In this document: piece by piece, positions 49,100-59,959 of the stretch
Layout of the letters: each line of letters starts with the position of its first letter
Position numbering within the stretch: position 1 is the stretch's first letter
From: Lepidostoma basale
Taxonomy: Eukaryota > Arthropoda > Insecta > Trichoptera > Lepidostomatidae
NCBI GenBank assembly: GCA_022606425.2
Contig: JAHDVF020001469.1
Location: 806,001-870,000, forward strand
Direction of reading: 5' to 3'
Length of the DNA stretch: 64,000 nt
Position numbers and translations under genes: made by a program
Notes under the pieces: model-generated
Told to the model about the DNA's origin: nothing
Databases searched by the model: none
What the model saw: only the letters and a program-made list of their open reading frames with translations

Positions 49100-49650
49100 A
49101 GCAAAGTTGCCTATTATTCTTATATCTATACATACTCTTCGATAATTATATCAAACAGCTGTTCAATATTCAATGGGTACATTGCGTAAAAATTTAATGC
49201 ATCATAAAGTATTTTTTGTACAAAAAAATACGTTGTGCAAGAATTTTCCCACGTGGGTTTTGTGTACTATCCAAAATGCACGTAGCTTCGCCACCGGTTC
49301 CACGTGTACCCGCGCACGTACACGCGACATATACAGGCTGTTCACAAAATAAAGGCAAATTCCAAAAAGACAGCGATGAATTACATGTGAATACAATTAT
49401 ACAGTTATTTTAGTGAAGTGAATCAAATGTGGTTATTTCACTACTTAAGTGTGGCTCTAACGAATGACTTTTTTTAAATAAGTTTTGTTATTTAATTTAA
49501 CAGTATTTAAATATAAAATTAAATCAGTTTTCAAAATAAATTAGAACACTTTCAAATTTTGTTTTAACATCGGCATTGTTTTGTTTGCTATCGTATTAAT
49601 CATTTTATATGAAGTTTTACATAATTTTTCAAGAAACAAAACAAATTCCA
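49100..49650. other. Unassigned stretch, no gene seen
   Basis: GC-rich patch with ACGTGTACCCGCGCACGTAC near 49300, then AT-rich sequence. No recognised family. Confidence 0.35.
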
Positions 49651-49654
49651 AACT

Positions 49655-49862
49655 AACTAGCCATCACGCCGCCTCACCAAAGGGGTAGGCAGAAAAAATG
49701 GACCGACACAGTGTTCTTTCCTGACATACTTCTCTCGATTATCAACATTCATACATCGTGTCATGCACGCATGTCGATTTCTCCGACTCACGTGACCGAC
49801 ATTCTATATATGATCGTGCCACGTTTTTCTATTTATTCCTCTATTTCTAGTTCCGTTTATAA
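49655..49862 (-). mobile_element. LINE-A tail fragment
   Basis: ACTAACTAGCCATCACGCCG and ATGATCGTGCCACGTTTTTC on the minus strand. Confidence 0.72.
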
Positions 49863-49869
49863 TGTATTT

Positions 49870-50112
49870 TTTACATTTTATTTTATATGATCGTATTTCA
49901 GATAATTTGTTTTAGATTTATTATGTAGACGTTGAACGATCGAAGTGTGCGCGGGAGATGCCTTTTGGTGGCGATGAGGTTCGCAACCCATCACACCGCA
50001 TCTCGCGATGGCGAAAAGAGAAGGATGGAGTGCCGCATCGATGAAAGTGTGGCAGTCCATTCTTTCTGCCTACCCTTTCGGGGAGACGGCGTGATGGTTA
50101 GTTAGTTAGTTT
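49870..50112 (+). mobile_element. tRNA-like short element ending in LINE-A's tail (SINE-T)
   Basis: Second copy of the composite at 39185-39422: GATCGAAGTGTGCGCGGGAG, GATGAGGTTCGCAACCC, then CCATTCTTTCTGCCTACCCT and GATGGTTAGTTAGTTAG. Similarity starts at the same upstream AT-rich point in both copies. Confidence 0.72.
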
Positions 50113-50284
50113 TTTTACAACAGAAATTTGTAACTTATTTTACAGTGAAAAATGGTTAAATTTTAATTTTATTAAAAAAAATATTTAATCACTTTAATTT
50201 TTTTACATGAATTAGATCGATTTCGTATTGTTCAGTTTTAATATTTTTTGTTTGTTTTAACACTCAACTAATTATGTTAATACT

Positions 50285-50475
50285 CGTATGTTATAACTTA
50301 AATCAAATTTTAAAGGTTGGTCATGTCAGAAGTCGGAAGAATCGACGTGCGTGTATGACTCGATGTATGAATCTGGAGAAATCTAGAATGGTATGTCAGG
50401 ATTGGAGTAGTGTGGCGGTCCATTATCTCTGCGTACCTACCCCTGCAGAGAAACGTCGTGATGGTTTATTGTTGT
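50285..50475 (+). mobile_element. LINE-A 3' end
   Basis: NQILKVGHVRSRKNRRACMT and CMNLEKSRMVCQD, ending GATGGTTTATTGTTGTTG. Confidence 0.78.
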
Positions 50476-50793
50476 TGTTATAACTTAAATTTGATAATGT
50501 AATTTTTACTTAGACCTGCCGTAATTTGTTATTTGTTGGATTGTTTAGTTTAGTTAGTTTTAAGTAATTTTATGTATAAATTTTCACTAATTTCAAATAA
50601 GTATGTTTACTGGCTCTAATAATTTTCAAAAGAGCCACCCATTTCATAAATAGTGAGGTATCAGACAGCATCAACTCTTTCATTGTGATAATGCGACAAG
50701 AAATTATTTATATAACTCTTCCATGCCCAGATTACACAGATTAGCTAATGAATACGGAGATATTGACATCTTCCATTACAACTTATTCGCTTT

Positions 50794-51578
50794 TTAACCG
50801 TCGCGTTGCCATGTGGTCAATTGAGTTTCCACTGCCAATTTAAAGTTGATTTTCTTAAAACCTATGGACCCTAATATTATAAAAAAAAATTGTCATCCTC
50901 CATTGAAGTGTTCTCAATATTTCGTAATAAAAAAAAGCAAAAAATTACTTCCTTCATCCCAAAAAAAAAAAATTTTTAAGACTGCCCTCACCTTCATTCG
51001 TGTTAAGGTAGAATTTGTTTTGCTAATATTAACGACTTTATCAAAAGTGACAAATAGTTACTCGCTGTTTTGAACGTATTATAAATTATATGTTTGGCCT
51101 TTTCTCATAGGTACGTAATAATACCGACTGTGGACGGAAACGCAGCACGCAACTTAATAATATCAGAACTGTGAAAATATTAACACTTTACCAAAAGGGA
51201 CAAATATTAATACGTACTCGTTGTCTTGAACGTAGAATACATTTAGCCTAGGTGCCTTTATCATACGTAAAATTATAGCGCCACGGCGCGGCGGGGCGAG
51301 ACAAGTTCATACTTGGTGTCAGTTGTTCATATGCTGTCTCGCATTCTATATCAGAAATCGCATGGTTCCAGAAAAAAATTAATAATTATATGTTTTTCAA
51401 ATAATCCATGTATGTTATAGATATCGATCTATTCCTAATGAAATTCCCTACAAGATGACATAAATTAAATTTTTATTCATCGAGTCATATGCTTGATATT
51501 TAGATAAAGTTAGCGGTAAACTGAATTGACCACATGGGAGCGAGCGTTTTGTTTTGAACACGGTACGTCAAGGGTTAA
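50794..51578. mobile_element. piggyBac-type MITE, copy 1
   Basis: 785 bp bordered by TTAA. Left end TTAACCGTCGCGTTGCCATG and right end with CCACATGGGAGCGAGCG and AAGGGTTAA; CCATGTGGTCAATTGAGTTT and the reverse complement of AAACTGAATTGACCACATGG form subterminal inverted repeats. No transposase. Copy 2 at 55755-56549. Confidence 0.82.
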
Positions 51579-51579
51579 G

Positions 51580-52380
51580 TCAAACTTATATAAGAAACTT
51601 TCTCGTGATAAGTTATTGTAGTTGAATTTTTGATATATTATTTATAAATATTATTAGTTTTAAGTATTTGTTATTATGCGACCTGTCAATATGTGTTTTG
51701 TGTGTTATTATGTACCTATAATTGTTATTTTCTGTGTTTTGTATGTTTAATTCTATGTGTTATTACTCGTATGTACCCGTCATTATGTACGAGTATGTTT
51801 AAAGAGTTTAATTCTATGTATTACTATGTGTTATATCATTCTACCTGTTCCATCATAATCAAATTATTGTGTTTTTGTACATTGTCATGATTTCATTTAT
51901 ATATTCTCCTTGTCATAATTCCTTCTGCTTTATATGTTCTTATGTGAATCATATGAATTATATGCTATTGTTCTAATGTGAATTATATGTTATTGTACTT
52001 ATTTTGTAAAAGCCATTGTGGCGTTCATGCTTTAAATAAATAAATAAAATAAATAAAAATAAATCAACAATGAGAGCCCTCTCACGATACACATATTAAA
52101 TCGAAAAATTAAAAATGGTTAAAATATGAAGGTAATTTCGGAACACCGCGTATAAAACGGGCAAACAATAAAACAACATATGCCCCGTGCACTGGATCGA
52201 ATGCCACAACCTTGCGTACTAAGTGGTTGTTTACAAATAATGTTTACTTACGCAATTCGGTAATCGAGTATACAATTAATACCTTCTGCGAGTACTTTAA
52301 AATATTTATTTTAAAAAAGACTAAAAAATATTCATTATTTAAATTTTGAAACATCGTTACAATTTATTCATTACCTTTTA
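51580..52380. other. AT-rich stretch with a possible retroelement end
   Basis: Low-complexity sequence rich in TATGTGTTAT repeats; GGCGTTCATGCTTTAAATAA followed by ATAAATAAATAAA at about 52020-52065 looks like an LINE 3' end. Confidence 0.35.
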
Positions 52381-52387
52381 TGATGTT

Positions 52388-52500
52388 GTTATGTCAGCTG
52401 TTTCGCCAAACTTTGTTGGCATCAACAGATGTTTAAAACAATTGTCAACAAATCTGCTGTTCGTAACACCTTTGTTGGCATTATCAGATGTTACAAACAA
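52388..52500 (-). ncRNA. Two diverged hammerhead-like motifs in tandem
   Basis: The minus strand shows ATCTGATAATGCCAACAAAG...GTTACGAACAGC, then about 60 bases on, ATCTGTTGATGCCAACAAAG...TTTGGCGAAACAGCTG. Each keeps a stem II of GCCAA-type and the GAAAC/GAAC-AGC junction but has core substitutions. Tandem placement matches the paired terminal repeats of Penelope-like elements. Confidence 0.5.
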
Positions 52501-52559
52501 CTGTTGATAAATCAGTTGTCACAACAATCACATAATAAATAATATATGAATTATGACCA

Positions 52560-52975
52560 ACAAACAAACCATCACGCCGCTTCCCCGTAGCGTTATGCAG
52601 AGAGAATGGGCCGCCACACTACTCTATCCTGGTAAACCTCTCTAGCTTCCTCCACATTCATACAACGAGTCATACACGCACGTCGATTCCTCCGACTTCT
52701 TACATGACCAACCTTTAAAATTTGGTCATGCCATGTTTTCCTCGGTCTGCCTCGACTCCGTACACCATTTACATAATTAACGCATACTTTCTTAACCATT
52801 CTTTCTCCATCTCCATATGTCCGAACCATCGCAGCGATCCTTTCATAATTTTGTTCATAATACCTTCTTCCGCTCTACATTCCTTTATTATATCAGCATT
52901 TGAGATTCTGTCGTATATCGTTCTACCACACATGCGTCTTAGGGACCTCATCTCTACTGCATTTATTCTGCTTTT
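52560..52975 (-). mobile_element. LINE-A 3' half, TTTG tail
   Basis: Minus frames RGRPRKTWHDQILKVGHVRS and MRSLRRMCGRTIYDRISNAD; tail AACAAACAAACC at the left. Confidence 0.82.
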
Positions 52976-53160
52976 ATGCCTGCCGAATCAAAATCGATTA
53001 TCCTTCAGAGGAACACTCCGGACCACACAAATCAAGCCCCCGCATAAACCAACAACCCACCAAATCACCTTTCCTTCAGACGTAAGAGGAATAGCCACTA
53101 GAACTGAATGTCTGTAAGCCAGAAGATCCAAGTCCAATTACGTTAGTTAACCAACATTAA
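52976..53160 (+). mobile_element. jockey-like LINE 3' end
   Basis: AATCGATTATCCTTCAGAGG, CCCCCGCATAAACCAACAAC and GACGTAAGAGGAATAGCCAC match the reverse complement of 62040-62230, the end of a jockey-like ORF2 and its 3' UTR. Confidence 0.72.
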
Positions 53161-53424
53161 TAGTAACTTGATTGGCTCCCGTATTGTTTTGCGTATGATC
53201 ATTTGTTTATCGGTCGACGGGCCCTTTCTAGGCCAACTCCAAGGGCAAACGTCATTAAGTACGGTAGAATTACGAATAGGTTATTGGATAATACAGGTGT
53301 ATCGGTAGGTTAGAAGCGATAAAAATGTCGTTAAGTTTACACAAACACACGCTCAACAAACGATGAGATTCTATTTTTAAAATTAAACTAAACTATACAT
53401 TTGTTTTATGCATCATATATTAAC

Positions 53425-53920
53425 ACATTTTTTCAAGCTGATTCGGGGCTCTATTGAGAACTCCTTTATTCTGGAGCAAATAGGTATTATTGTTCCTGAA
53501 AGCTGTGCCAGACTGTTGTAAACAAGCTTCCAAAAGGGGTCACCTTGGTGGGAAGCTTGTGGAGCTCACGGTTGGTGTTTGCGTTCCACACTGATTTACA
53601 ACAAGGCTCCCCACCTCATACAACGGCGACATCCACACGCGGTGTACAACGCGCGTCCGTCCACAGAGGTTGTTGAAGGTCAAAAGAATTTTTGTTGCAA
53701 ACAAGATTTTACACTGTTGTAAACCCCCGGTGGAGACCGATGTGGAGGGCTTGTTTACAACAGTCTGGCAGGAGTTTGATAGTTAACTGCGACAGCGCCG
53801 ATATCAATTATTTTTTGCTCCATCACGCAGAACCAACCCGCCTCTGGTGATGCCAGTATGAAGATCAATTCAGACGTTGAATCTAATCGTTTCGGATTTG
53901 CACATTTTTAGTATCAGTGA
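53425..53920 (+). mobile_element. LINE-D relative, split by a 262-bp MITE
   Basis: FFKLIRGSIENSFILEQIGI and IVPESCA before the MITE, then YFLLHHAEPTRLW after it align in order with the LINE-D peptide FFRLIRGFFENSVILEAI...LFYFPACRTNLPLVMP. Confidence 0.65.
53508..53769. mobile_element. 262-bp MITE related to 47388-48210
   Basis: Ends GCCAGACTGTTGTAAACAAG and CTTGTTTACAACAGTCTGGC are perfect inverted repeats. Inner CAAGCTTCCA...GGGGTCACCTTGG matches the larger element's CTCTCCACAGGGGTGACCTTGG region. Confidence 0.82.
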
Positions 53921-54059
53921 GGCAGTGTTAATAAAAAAATATTACAATGGAAAGAGTACTGCCTCGCTGACGTCGACATATTTGGGATCCTTCTGAGATA
54001 TATTATTTTTTAGTTTAATATCGTTATTTTATTTTTGTTGAACCGTTTTGTGTCCAAAT

Positions 54060-54425
54060 AGTTAGTTAGAAAGTTTCAATCCTGGGATTGGTTTGCAGCA
54101 ATTTCTTCTATTCTTCTCTTCCATTCTTCCCTGTCTTGTGCGGCTCTTTTGAAATCTGCATATGATGAGCAGCGCACGTCCACCAACAGGTCCTCCAGGT
54201 ACTCTCGGCGTGGGCGTCCCCTAGAGTTTGTCCCCTCGGTCATACCCTCCATTATGGCAAGCAAGAGGCCTTCTTGTCGTATTACATGTCCGATCCATCT
54301 TGCACGCCATTCGGACAAGGTCCTGAGCAGGTGCCTTCCTCCTTTGATTCTTTGAAGAACCTCCTCATTCGTGATGTGGTCTCTCCAGGAAATTCCTAAT
54401 AGTCTTCTGTTCGTGTCCCAATAAG
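54060..54425 (-). mobile_element. LINE ORF C-terminus, separate family
   Basis: Minus frame RARWIGHVIRQEGLLLAIME, GRPRREYLEDLLVDVRCSSY, RAAQDREEWKRRIEEIAANQ. Same terminal-domain layout as the other LINEs, but a distinct sequence. Confidence 0.75.
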
Positions 54426-54900
54426 CCGTCTAAATGTTTTTCGTTTGTTACGTCTCAATAGTGTATAATAAAAACCAATAAACAAACACATCAATCGATT
54501 AATACGAATCAAAACATTTTTTTTTAAGTTTTTAAGTCAAAGTTCATAATTTCGACAACGGGTAAATAAAATATACGTCACGATGAATTCACGTCATTTA
54601 GTTCCACATTTAAAATGTCACGTTTCACTTTCGAAAATCAAATCAATTACTCAATTTCTTATCTCAATAGGATTTCACGCTGTCTACGTTCTGTTCGGCG
54701 TGGTACATTCGACTACGTGCTGGATGCTGCAGACGTCACGGACCACATTCAACATCAGGGAGAAAATATTTATACCAAGAAGACTGCTAATCATCTCGGA
54801 TGACTACGTGTCTACAGTCAGCACTTGCACTCAAATGGAACAATCACAATAAATATGTATTTGTTTACAACTATCGATATTAGTATCAACAATGACTCTA
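54426..54900. other. Unassigned stretch with a 62-codon frame
   Basis: Frame 54615-54803 begins MSRFTFENQINYSISYLNRI and overlaps an 89-codon frame on the same strand. I recognise neither; a transposon-derived fragment is possible. Confidence 0.3.
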
Positions 54901-55039
54901 TAAGATCAGCAAGCCGCTTTGAAAATAAACATAAACAACCATCACGCTATTTCCGAGTAGAGATAAAGAGGCAAGACCAAAAATAACATATGGTAATGGC
55001 TGACAGTCACGACCAAACAAATTTTGAGAACTTCCGAGA

Positions 55040-55605
55040 TGACGAAAACGGCCGTTCACAATGGAGTTCTGGTCCCATCACTAATGTATGGAAGCGAAGC
55101 ATGGAACTGGCAGAAGAAGGATGAAAGCAGAATAAATGCGTTAGAGATGAGGTCCCTAAGACGTATGTGTGGTAGAACGATATACGACAGAATCTCAAAT
55201 GCTGATATAAGGAATGTAGAGCGGAAGAAGGTATTATGAACAAAATTATGAAAGGATCGCTGCGTTGGTTCGGACATATGGAACGCATGGATGGAGAACG
55301 AATGGTTAAGAAAGTATACGTTAATTATGTAAATGGGGTACGGAGTCAAGGCAGACCGAGGAAAACATGGCATGACCAGATTAATCAAATTTTAAAGGTT
55401 GGTCATGTTAGAAGTCGGAGGAATCAACGTGCGTGTATGACTCGTTGTATGAAATTGGAGGAATCTAGAGAGGTTTGCCAGGATAGAGTAGTGTGGCGAT
55501 CCATTCCCTCTGCCTACCCCTGTTGCCGAGGACCGAGCGAAGTGGAAGAGGAGATGCGTCGCCTTGCTGCACAGACCAATCATTAGATTGAGACCGGAGA
55601 AGAAG
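55040..55605 (+). mobile_element. LINE-A long copy with a foreign 3' end
   Basis: From KTAVHNGVLVPSLMYGSEAW through MRSLRRMCGRTIYDRISNAD, one frameshift, then RWFGHMERMDGERMVKKVYV and RACMTRCMKLEESREVCQDR. At about 55525 the LINE-A end is replaced by sequence coding AEDRAKWKRRCVALLHRPII in another frame, ending GAGAAGAAGAAAG, an end typical of other RTE-like LINEs. Confidence 0.8.
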
Positions 55606-55754
55606 AAAGAACGGAATGGCCCGCCAAACTATTTTACTCATAACGTTTCCCTAGAACCCGTTGTTAATGGTTATTTTTGTTTTTATTGATAAATTCTTGT
55701 TTCCAATTACTATTTTTAATTTATTGTTTCTTAAACCAAATGTAGACCTCCATA

Positions 55755-56549
55755 TTAACCGTCGCGTTGCCATGTGGTCAATTGAGTTTCCACTGCCAAT
55801 TTAAAGTTGATTTTCTTAAAACCTATGGACCCTAATATTATAAAAAAAATTGTAATCCTCCATTGAAGTGTTCTCAATATTTCGTAATAAAAAAGCAAAA
55901 AATTACTTCCTTCATCCCAAAAAAAATATTTTCTAAGACTGCCCTCACCTTCATTCGTGTTAAGGTAGAATTTGTTTTGCTAATATTTACAACTTTATCA
56001 AAAGTGACAAATACTTACTCGCTGTTTTGAACGTATTATAAATTATATTTTGGCCTTTTCAATAGGTACGTAATAATACCGACTGTGGATGGAAACGCAG
56101 CACGCAACTTAATAATATCAGAACTGTGAAAATATTAACACTTTACCAAAAGGGACAAATATTAATACGTACTCGTTGTCTTGAACGTACTACACATTTT
56201 GCCTAGGTGCCTTTATCATACGTAAAATCTCGTAAAGTCTCGCCCCGCCGGCCGCGGCGCGGCGGGGCAAGACAAGTTTATACTTGGTGTCAGTCGCTCG
56301 TATGCTGTGACGCATTCCATATCAGAAATCGCATGGTTCCAGAAAAAAATTAATAATGATATGTTTTTCAAATAATCCATGTATGTTATAGATATCGATC
56401 TATTCCTAATGAAATTCCCTACAAGATGACATAAATTAAATTTTGATTCATCGAGTCATATGCTTGATATTTAGATAAAGTTAGCGGTAAACTGAATTGA
56501 CCACATGGGAGCGAGCGTTTTGTTTTGAACACGGTACGTTAAGGGTTAA
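55755..56549. mobile_element. piggyBac-type MITE, copy 2
   Basis: Aligns with 50794-51578 over its whole length, bordered by TTAA. It contains a GC-rich CGCCCCGCCGGCCGCGGCGC patch that differs from copy 1. The flanks CTCCATA and ATAATTAATACG belong to a repeat whose uninterrupted form is at about 3095-3125. Confidence 0.85.
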
Positions 56550-56769
56550 ATAATTAATACGATTGAAAACGTCCGTTTTCTAGAAGTTTTATTTCATTAT
56601 ATTGGAATAACATGTATCGCTTTACCAAGGCATTATCAAATGACATGATAATTGTCATTCGTGGTAATTATTTAAATATTTTTAAAACTCCACTCACTGT
56701 GTGCTGTCATAGTTACCATTTTCAATTTTCAAGTCCGGGTGTTATAGTTTTAATTATACAATTCATCCA

Positions 56770-57030
56770 AACCTAGAGAGTGTGCTGCTTCTTCTACCTA
56801 GCCAACTCTCCGCTGCTGGGTGTATGCCTTTTCAAACGGTCTCAACTTTCCTCTATCCTGCGCGACTCTCATTCATCTTCACCAGCCAATCTTGTTTAGG
56901 ATCGACGATGCCTCTTTTTCCTTCCCACGGTCTCCAAGCCAGCAGTCTTCTTATCCACTTTTCATCTGAGCTTTCTGGCTACGTGACCTGCCCATTGCCA
57001 TTTTAGAGTCGCCACCCGGTGGATGATGTC
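56770..57030 (-). mobile_element. LINE-G 3' end
   Basis: Minus strand: VTDIIHRVATLKWQWAGHVA, then frames broken to WLVKMNESRAG and GGCATACACCCAGCAGCGGA. Confidence 0.7.
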
Positions 57031-57039
57031 AGTGACCTT

Positions 57040-57180
57040 TGTTTTTTGATGATCTGAACAGACATGTCGGAACAACCTGGATGCAGTCTGCACAGGACAG
57101 AGTGACTTCGAAGCGAATGGAGGAGGCCTTTGTCAAGGAGTGGACGGGAATAAGCTGAGGAAGAAGAAGAGAAAGATGAT
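57040..57180 (+). mobile_element. LINE-G 3' tail, head-on to the previous copy
   Basis: DLNRHVGTTWMQSAQDRVTS in frame, then GAGGCCTTTGTCAAGGAGTG and AAGAAGAAGA. It corresponds to the part of 63600-63890 missing from the neighbouring minus copy. Confidence 0.7.
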
Positions 57181-57189
57181 GCATGCCCT

Positions 57190-57410
57190 CATAGACTCTT
57201 CTTTTGAGGTTCGTGGGAATGTCTTTGGCTTTTAATATGTAACACAATTTTCCTAGCGCTGCCCAACCCAGTCCAACTCTTCTGGGTATTTCCGCAGTGT
57301 GGACTAGAGAGTGAAACATGACATAACAGAATTTCTGTTGCGTCCGATGAGTAGATAGGTACTTACGTAAGTAAAGTATAATGGCCTCGCCCACTATCCC
57401 ATATATCCAC
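57190..57410 (-). mobile_element. RTE-like LINE fragment
   Basis: Minus frame IPRRVGLGWAALGKLCYILK and KDIPTNLKRRVYE aligns with RRIGIGWAAYENLKKF...KRKMYD of the LINE at 44013. Confidence 0.72.
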
Positions 57411-57539
57411 AGACGAAAACGTCCAATTACTTATCAGGCAAATAAGCAAATCAGGCGAAGACCCCCGAACCAATCATCTACATGGATAGATTTATTGTCA
57501 AAACTATTTGTTAAAGATTTTGTTATATGTTTTTTTTTT

Positions 57540-57700
57540 ACTAACTAATCATCACACTGTCTTCGAAGGGGTAGGCAGAAAAAATGGATTGCCATACAGT
57601 TATCTGACATACTTATTTCGATTTTCACAACATTCATACTTCGTAACATGCACGCACGTCAATATTTCCGACTCCTCGTCTGGGCGAAATTTAATTTTTT
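57540..57700 (-). mobile_element. LINE-A tail fragment
   Basis: ACTAACTAATCATCACACTG and GAAGGGGTAGGCAGAAAAAA on the minus strand, diverged. Confidence 0.65.
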
Positions 57701-57954
57701 CATTTTTCATTTAATTTATATTTTCAAGAGTGTTGTTTTACAAAGCAAAAAAAATATAGTTCAATATAAATTTTAAAAACCATGATTTTTAATCTTACAA
57801 ACTAGATAATCGAAATCTACTGACATGCGATACATTTTCGATAAAACAAAAAATAGAGGACATTAACATGCTACTCACTATATATACTCGTATTTAGAAA
57901 TACTACAAACAACAACGTTAATTAACAAGTACTCAATATCACATTTTTGTAACA

Positions 57955-58290
57955 ACAGCAAACCATCACGGCGTCTCTCCGGAGAGGTAGGCAGAAAGAA
58001 TGGACAGCCACACTATTCAGAAACACCTCTAGTTTCCTTCACATACATTCAGCGAGTCATATACGCACGTCGATTCTTCTGACTTCTAACATGACTAACT
58101 AACTAACTAACTAACTAACCATCACGCCGTCTCCCCGAAAGGGTAGGCAGAAAGAATGGACTGTCACACTTTTACTGATGCGACACTCCATCCTTCTCTT
58201 TTCGCTCCGCGGGAGACGCGGAGACCTTTAAATTTTGATTAATTTGATAATGCTAAGTTTTCCTCAATCTCCCACTATTTTTTTGACAAA
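57955..58290 (-). mobile_element. LINE-A fragment split by a SINE-T insertion
   Basis: 57955-58092 (CATCACGGCGTCTCTCCGGA to CTTCTAACATGAC) and 58224-58290 (CTTTAAATTTTGATTAATTT) are consecutive in intact copies. Between them, 58093-58223 is a truncated minus-strand SINE-T with TAACTAACTAACTAAC tail. Confidence 0.7.
58093..58223 (-). mobile_element. SINE-T, 5'-truncated
   Basis: Third copy of the LINE-A-tailed short element: tail, LINE-A end, then ATGCGACACTCCATCCTTCT and CGCTCCGCGGGAGACGCGG, the SINE-T body. Confidence 0.68.
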
Positions 58291-58299
58291 ATATATATT

Positions 58300-58772
58300 T
58301 TTTAACACAACAAGTCGTTTCCACCCAATAACTGTACACAATTTGTTTTCAGCTATTATATTGATTCTCATAACATGTGATAGGGAGTTAATCTATCGTC
58401 ATTTTTATTGGCACGTGAATTCTACACCAGACCATAAAGTGTGAGAATCACACTGGCGAGGCCAGGAATCGAACGCGGGACCTTCGGTGTATAGGCAACT
58501 AATCTATCGACATTTTTACTATCACACGATTTTTACAAGAGACCAGATAGTGTGAGAATCACACTGTCATTGCCGGGAATCGAACCCGGGGCCTTCATTG
58601 TATGCATAGGTCATATCATCATATGTCATCTATAGTCATTTTTATTGTCCCGTCAATTCTACACTAAACCAACAACAGTGTGAGAATCACACTACCATCG
58701 CCGGGGAACTGAACCCGGGATCTTCGGTGTGGCAGCTTGTAGCTTTTATCACTCTGCCACAAAGGTTTTTGA
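58300..58772 (-). mobile_element. Array of three tRNA-derived SINE units
   Basis: Box-B-bearing units lie at about 58310-58490, 58491-58605 and 58606-58772. Each has the AATTCTACAC-like body, a GTGTGAGAATCACAC hairpin and a head with GAATCGAACC or GAACTGAACC; only the rightmost has the complete tRNA-like start. Confidence 0.75.
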
Positions 58773-58779
58773 TGTGAAA

Positions 58780-59260
58780 ATACAATGTAACCAATAACCC
58801 GATTTTGGATATAAAAAAATCATAGATAATTGGAATATTAACCAACAACAAAAATATAGATAAATAGCTAAATACTACACCCACAAAATCATTCTCTATA
58901 CAATACTAAAATAAATAAATAAAAAATACGAAAATCAAAAAAATATTATAAATCTAATAGTAGAACATACAAAAACAAATGAATAATAATAAAAAATATA
59001 ATAATAATATTCATAACAATATTCTCAACAAGCAATATACCCAAAGTACGAGATGATAAAAACGACGAACTAGCAAAATCAAAGGTGATCTGTTCGTTCG
59101 CAATTTTTTATTTACCATATAATAAACAGGCAGCATTTCCCGCACAGCATGATAATGCTTTATACCCCCACTCCAGACAGCCTGTCGAAAAAAATTACAA
59201 ATTTAAAAATAAGAAAGAATAAAACAATATTTTTATAACACCGTCATCAATTGTTCTAAG
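58780..59260. other. A-rich stretch, no gene seen
   Basis: Low-complexity AAATA runs without recognised repeat or frame. Confidence 0.35.
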
Positions 59261-59264
59261 CCAT

Positions 59265-59575
59265 GGACAATGACTTTTAAAGAACCACAAAAAATCTACT
59301 GGTTTGAGAATAAGATTATAATAATGATCCTGGGACCCAGACCTGATATTGACTTGGAGGTATATGAGCACCAAGATATCCGTACGATACTGTACACGTC
59401 TAGAACGACCGGAGTAAGACTCCTAGGAAGCCCTAGACAGCGCCTAATGGATAATGTTTTGGCTGATCTGGCTAGGTTGAGCGAAACGGACTATTTGGAG
59501 AAAAGGGCGCATTTCAAGGAGCTAGGAAGAAATCAAGGAGGCTATAAACTCTTCGAGAGCCAGAGGAAGTAAGTA
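59265..59575 (+). mobile_element. LINE-H fragment with open frame
   Basis: Frame WTMTFKEPQKIYWFENKIII, ILGPRPDIDLEVYEHQD, RQRLMDNVLADLARLSETDY. Compared with 1-424 it lacks about 90 internal bases (the TREIRTM...GHVYRAEE part). Confidence 0.75.
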
Positions 59576-59579
59576 TAGC

Positions 59580-59800
59580 TATTTTTGTATACAACAGGTC
59601 GTTTCAACCCAATTACTATTAACAATTTATTTTAGCTCAAGACATGTGACATGTAGCTAATCTATCGCCATTTTATTGACACGAAAATTCTACACCAGAC
59701 TAAAGACAGTGTGACAATCTCATTGCCATCGCTGGGAATCGAATCCGGAGCCTCTGGTTTGGCAATCGTAGCTCTTGCCACTTCGCCACGAAGGTCAGGT
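59580..59800 (-). mobile_element. tRNA-derived SINE, full length
   Basis: Minus strand from GACCTTCGTGGCGAAGTGG, box B GGATTCGATTCC, through GTCAATAAAATGGCGATAGA to the AACGACCTGTTGTATAC end. The last motif is shared with 2965 and 3448. Confidence 0.82.
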
Positions 59801-59959
59801 AGTTACTGCTAAGCATTTTCAATATTTTCAATACCGTCATGATCATCATTATTGCGTTGTGTGATCGAGACTAAAAGACATTTAAAACTAAAAAAATCGT
59901 AAATAATGAATATGTATATTCGAACATTGCAAAACGAAAACCTTGTTGAAATTTAATGA

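Noticed and set aside
51693..51890. 65-codon hydrophobic frame
   Set aside because: Low-complexity TATGTGTTAT repeats give a Cys/Leu/Tyr-rich translation; no start context or homologue recognised.
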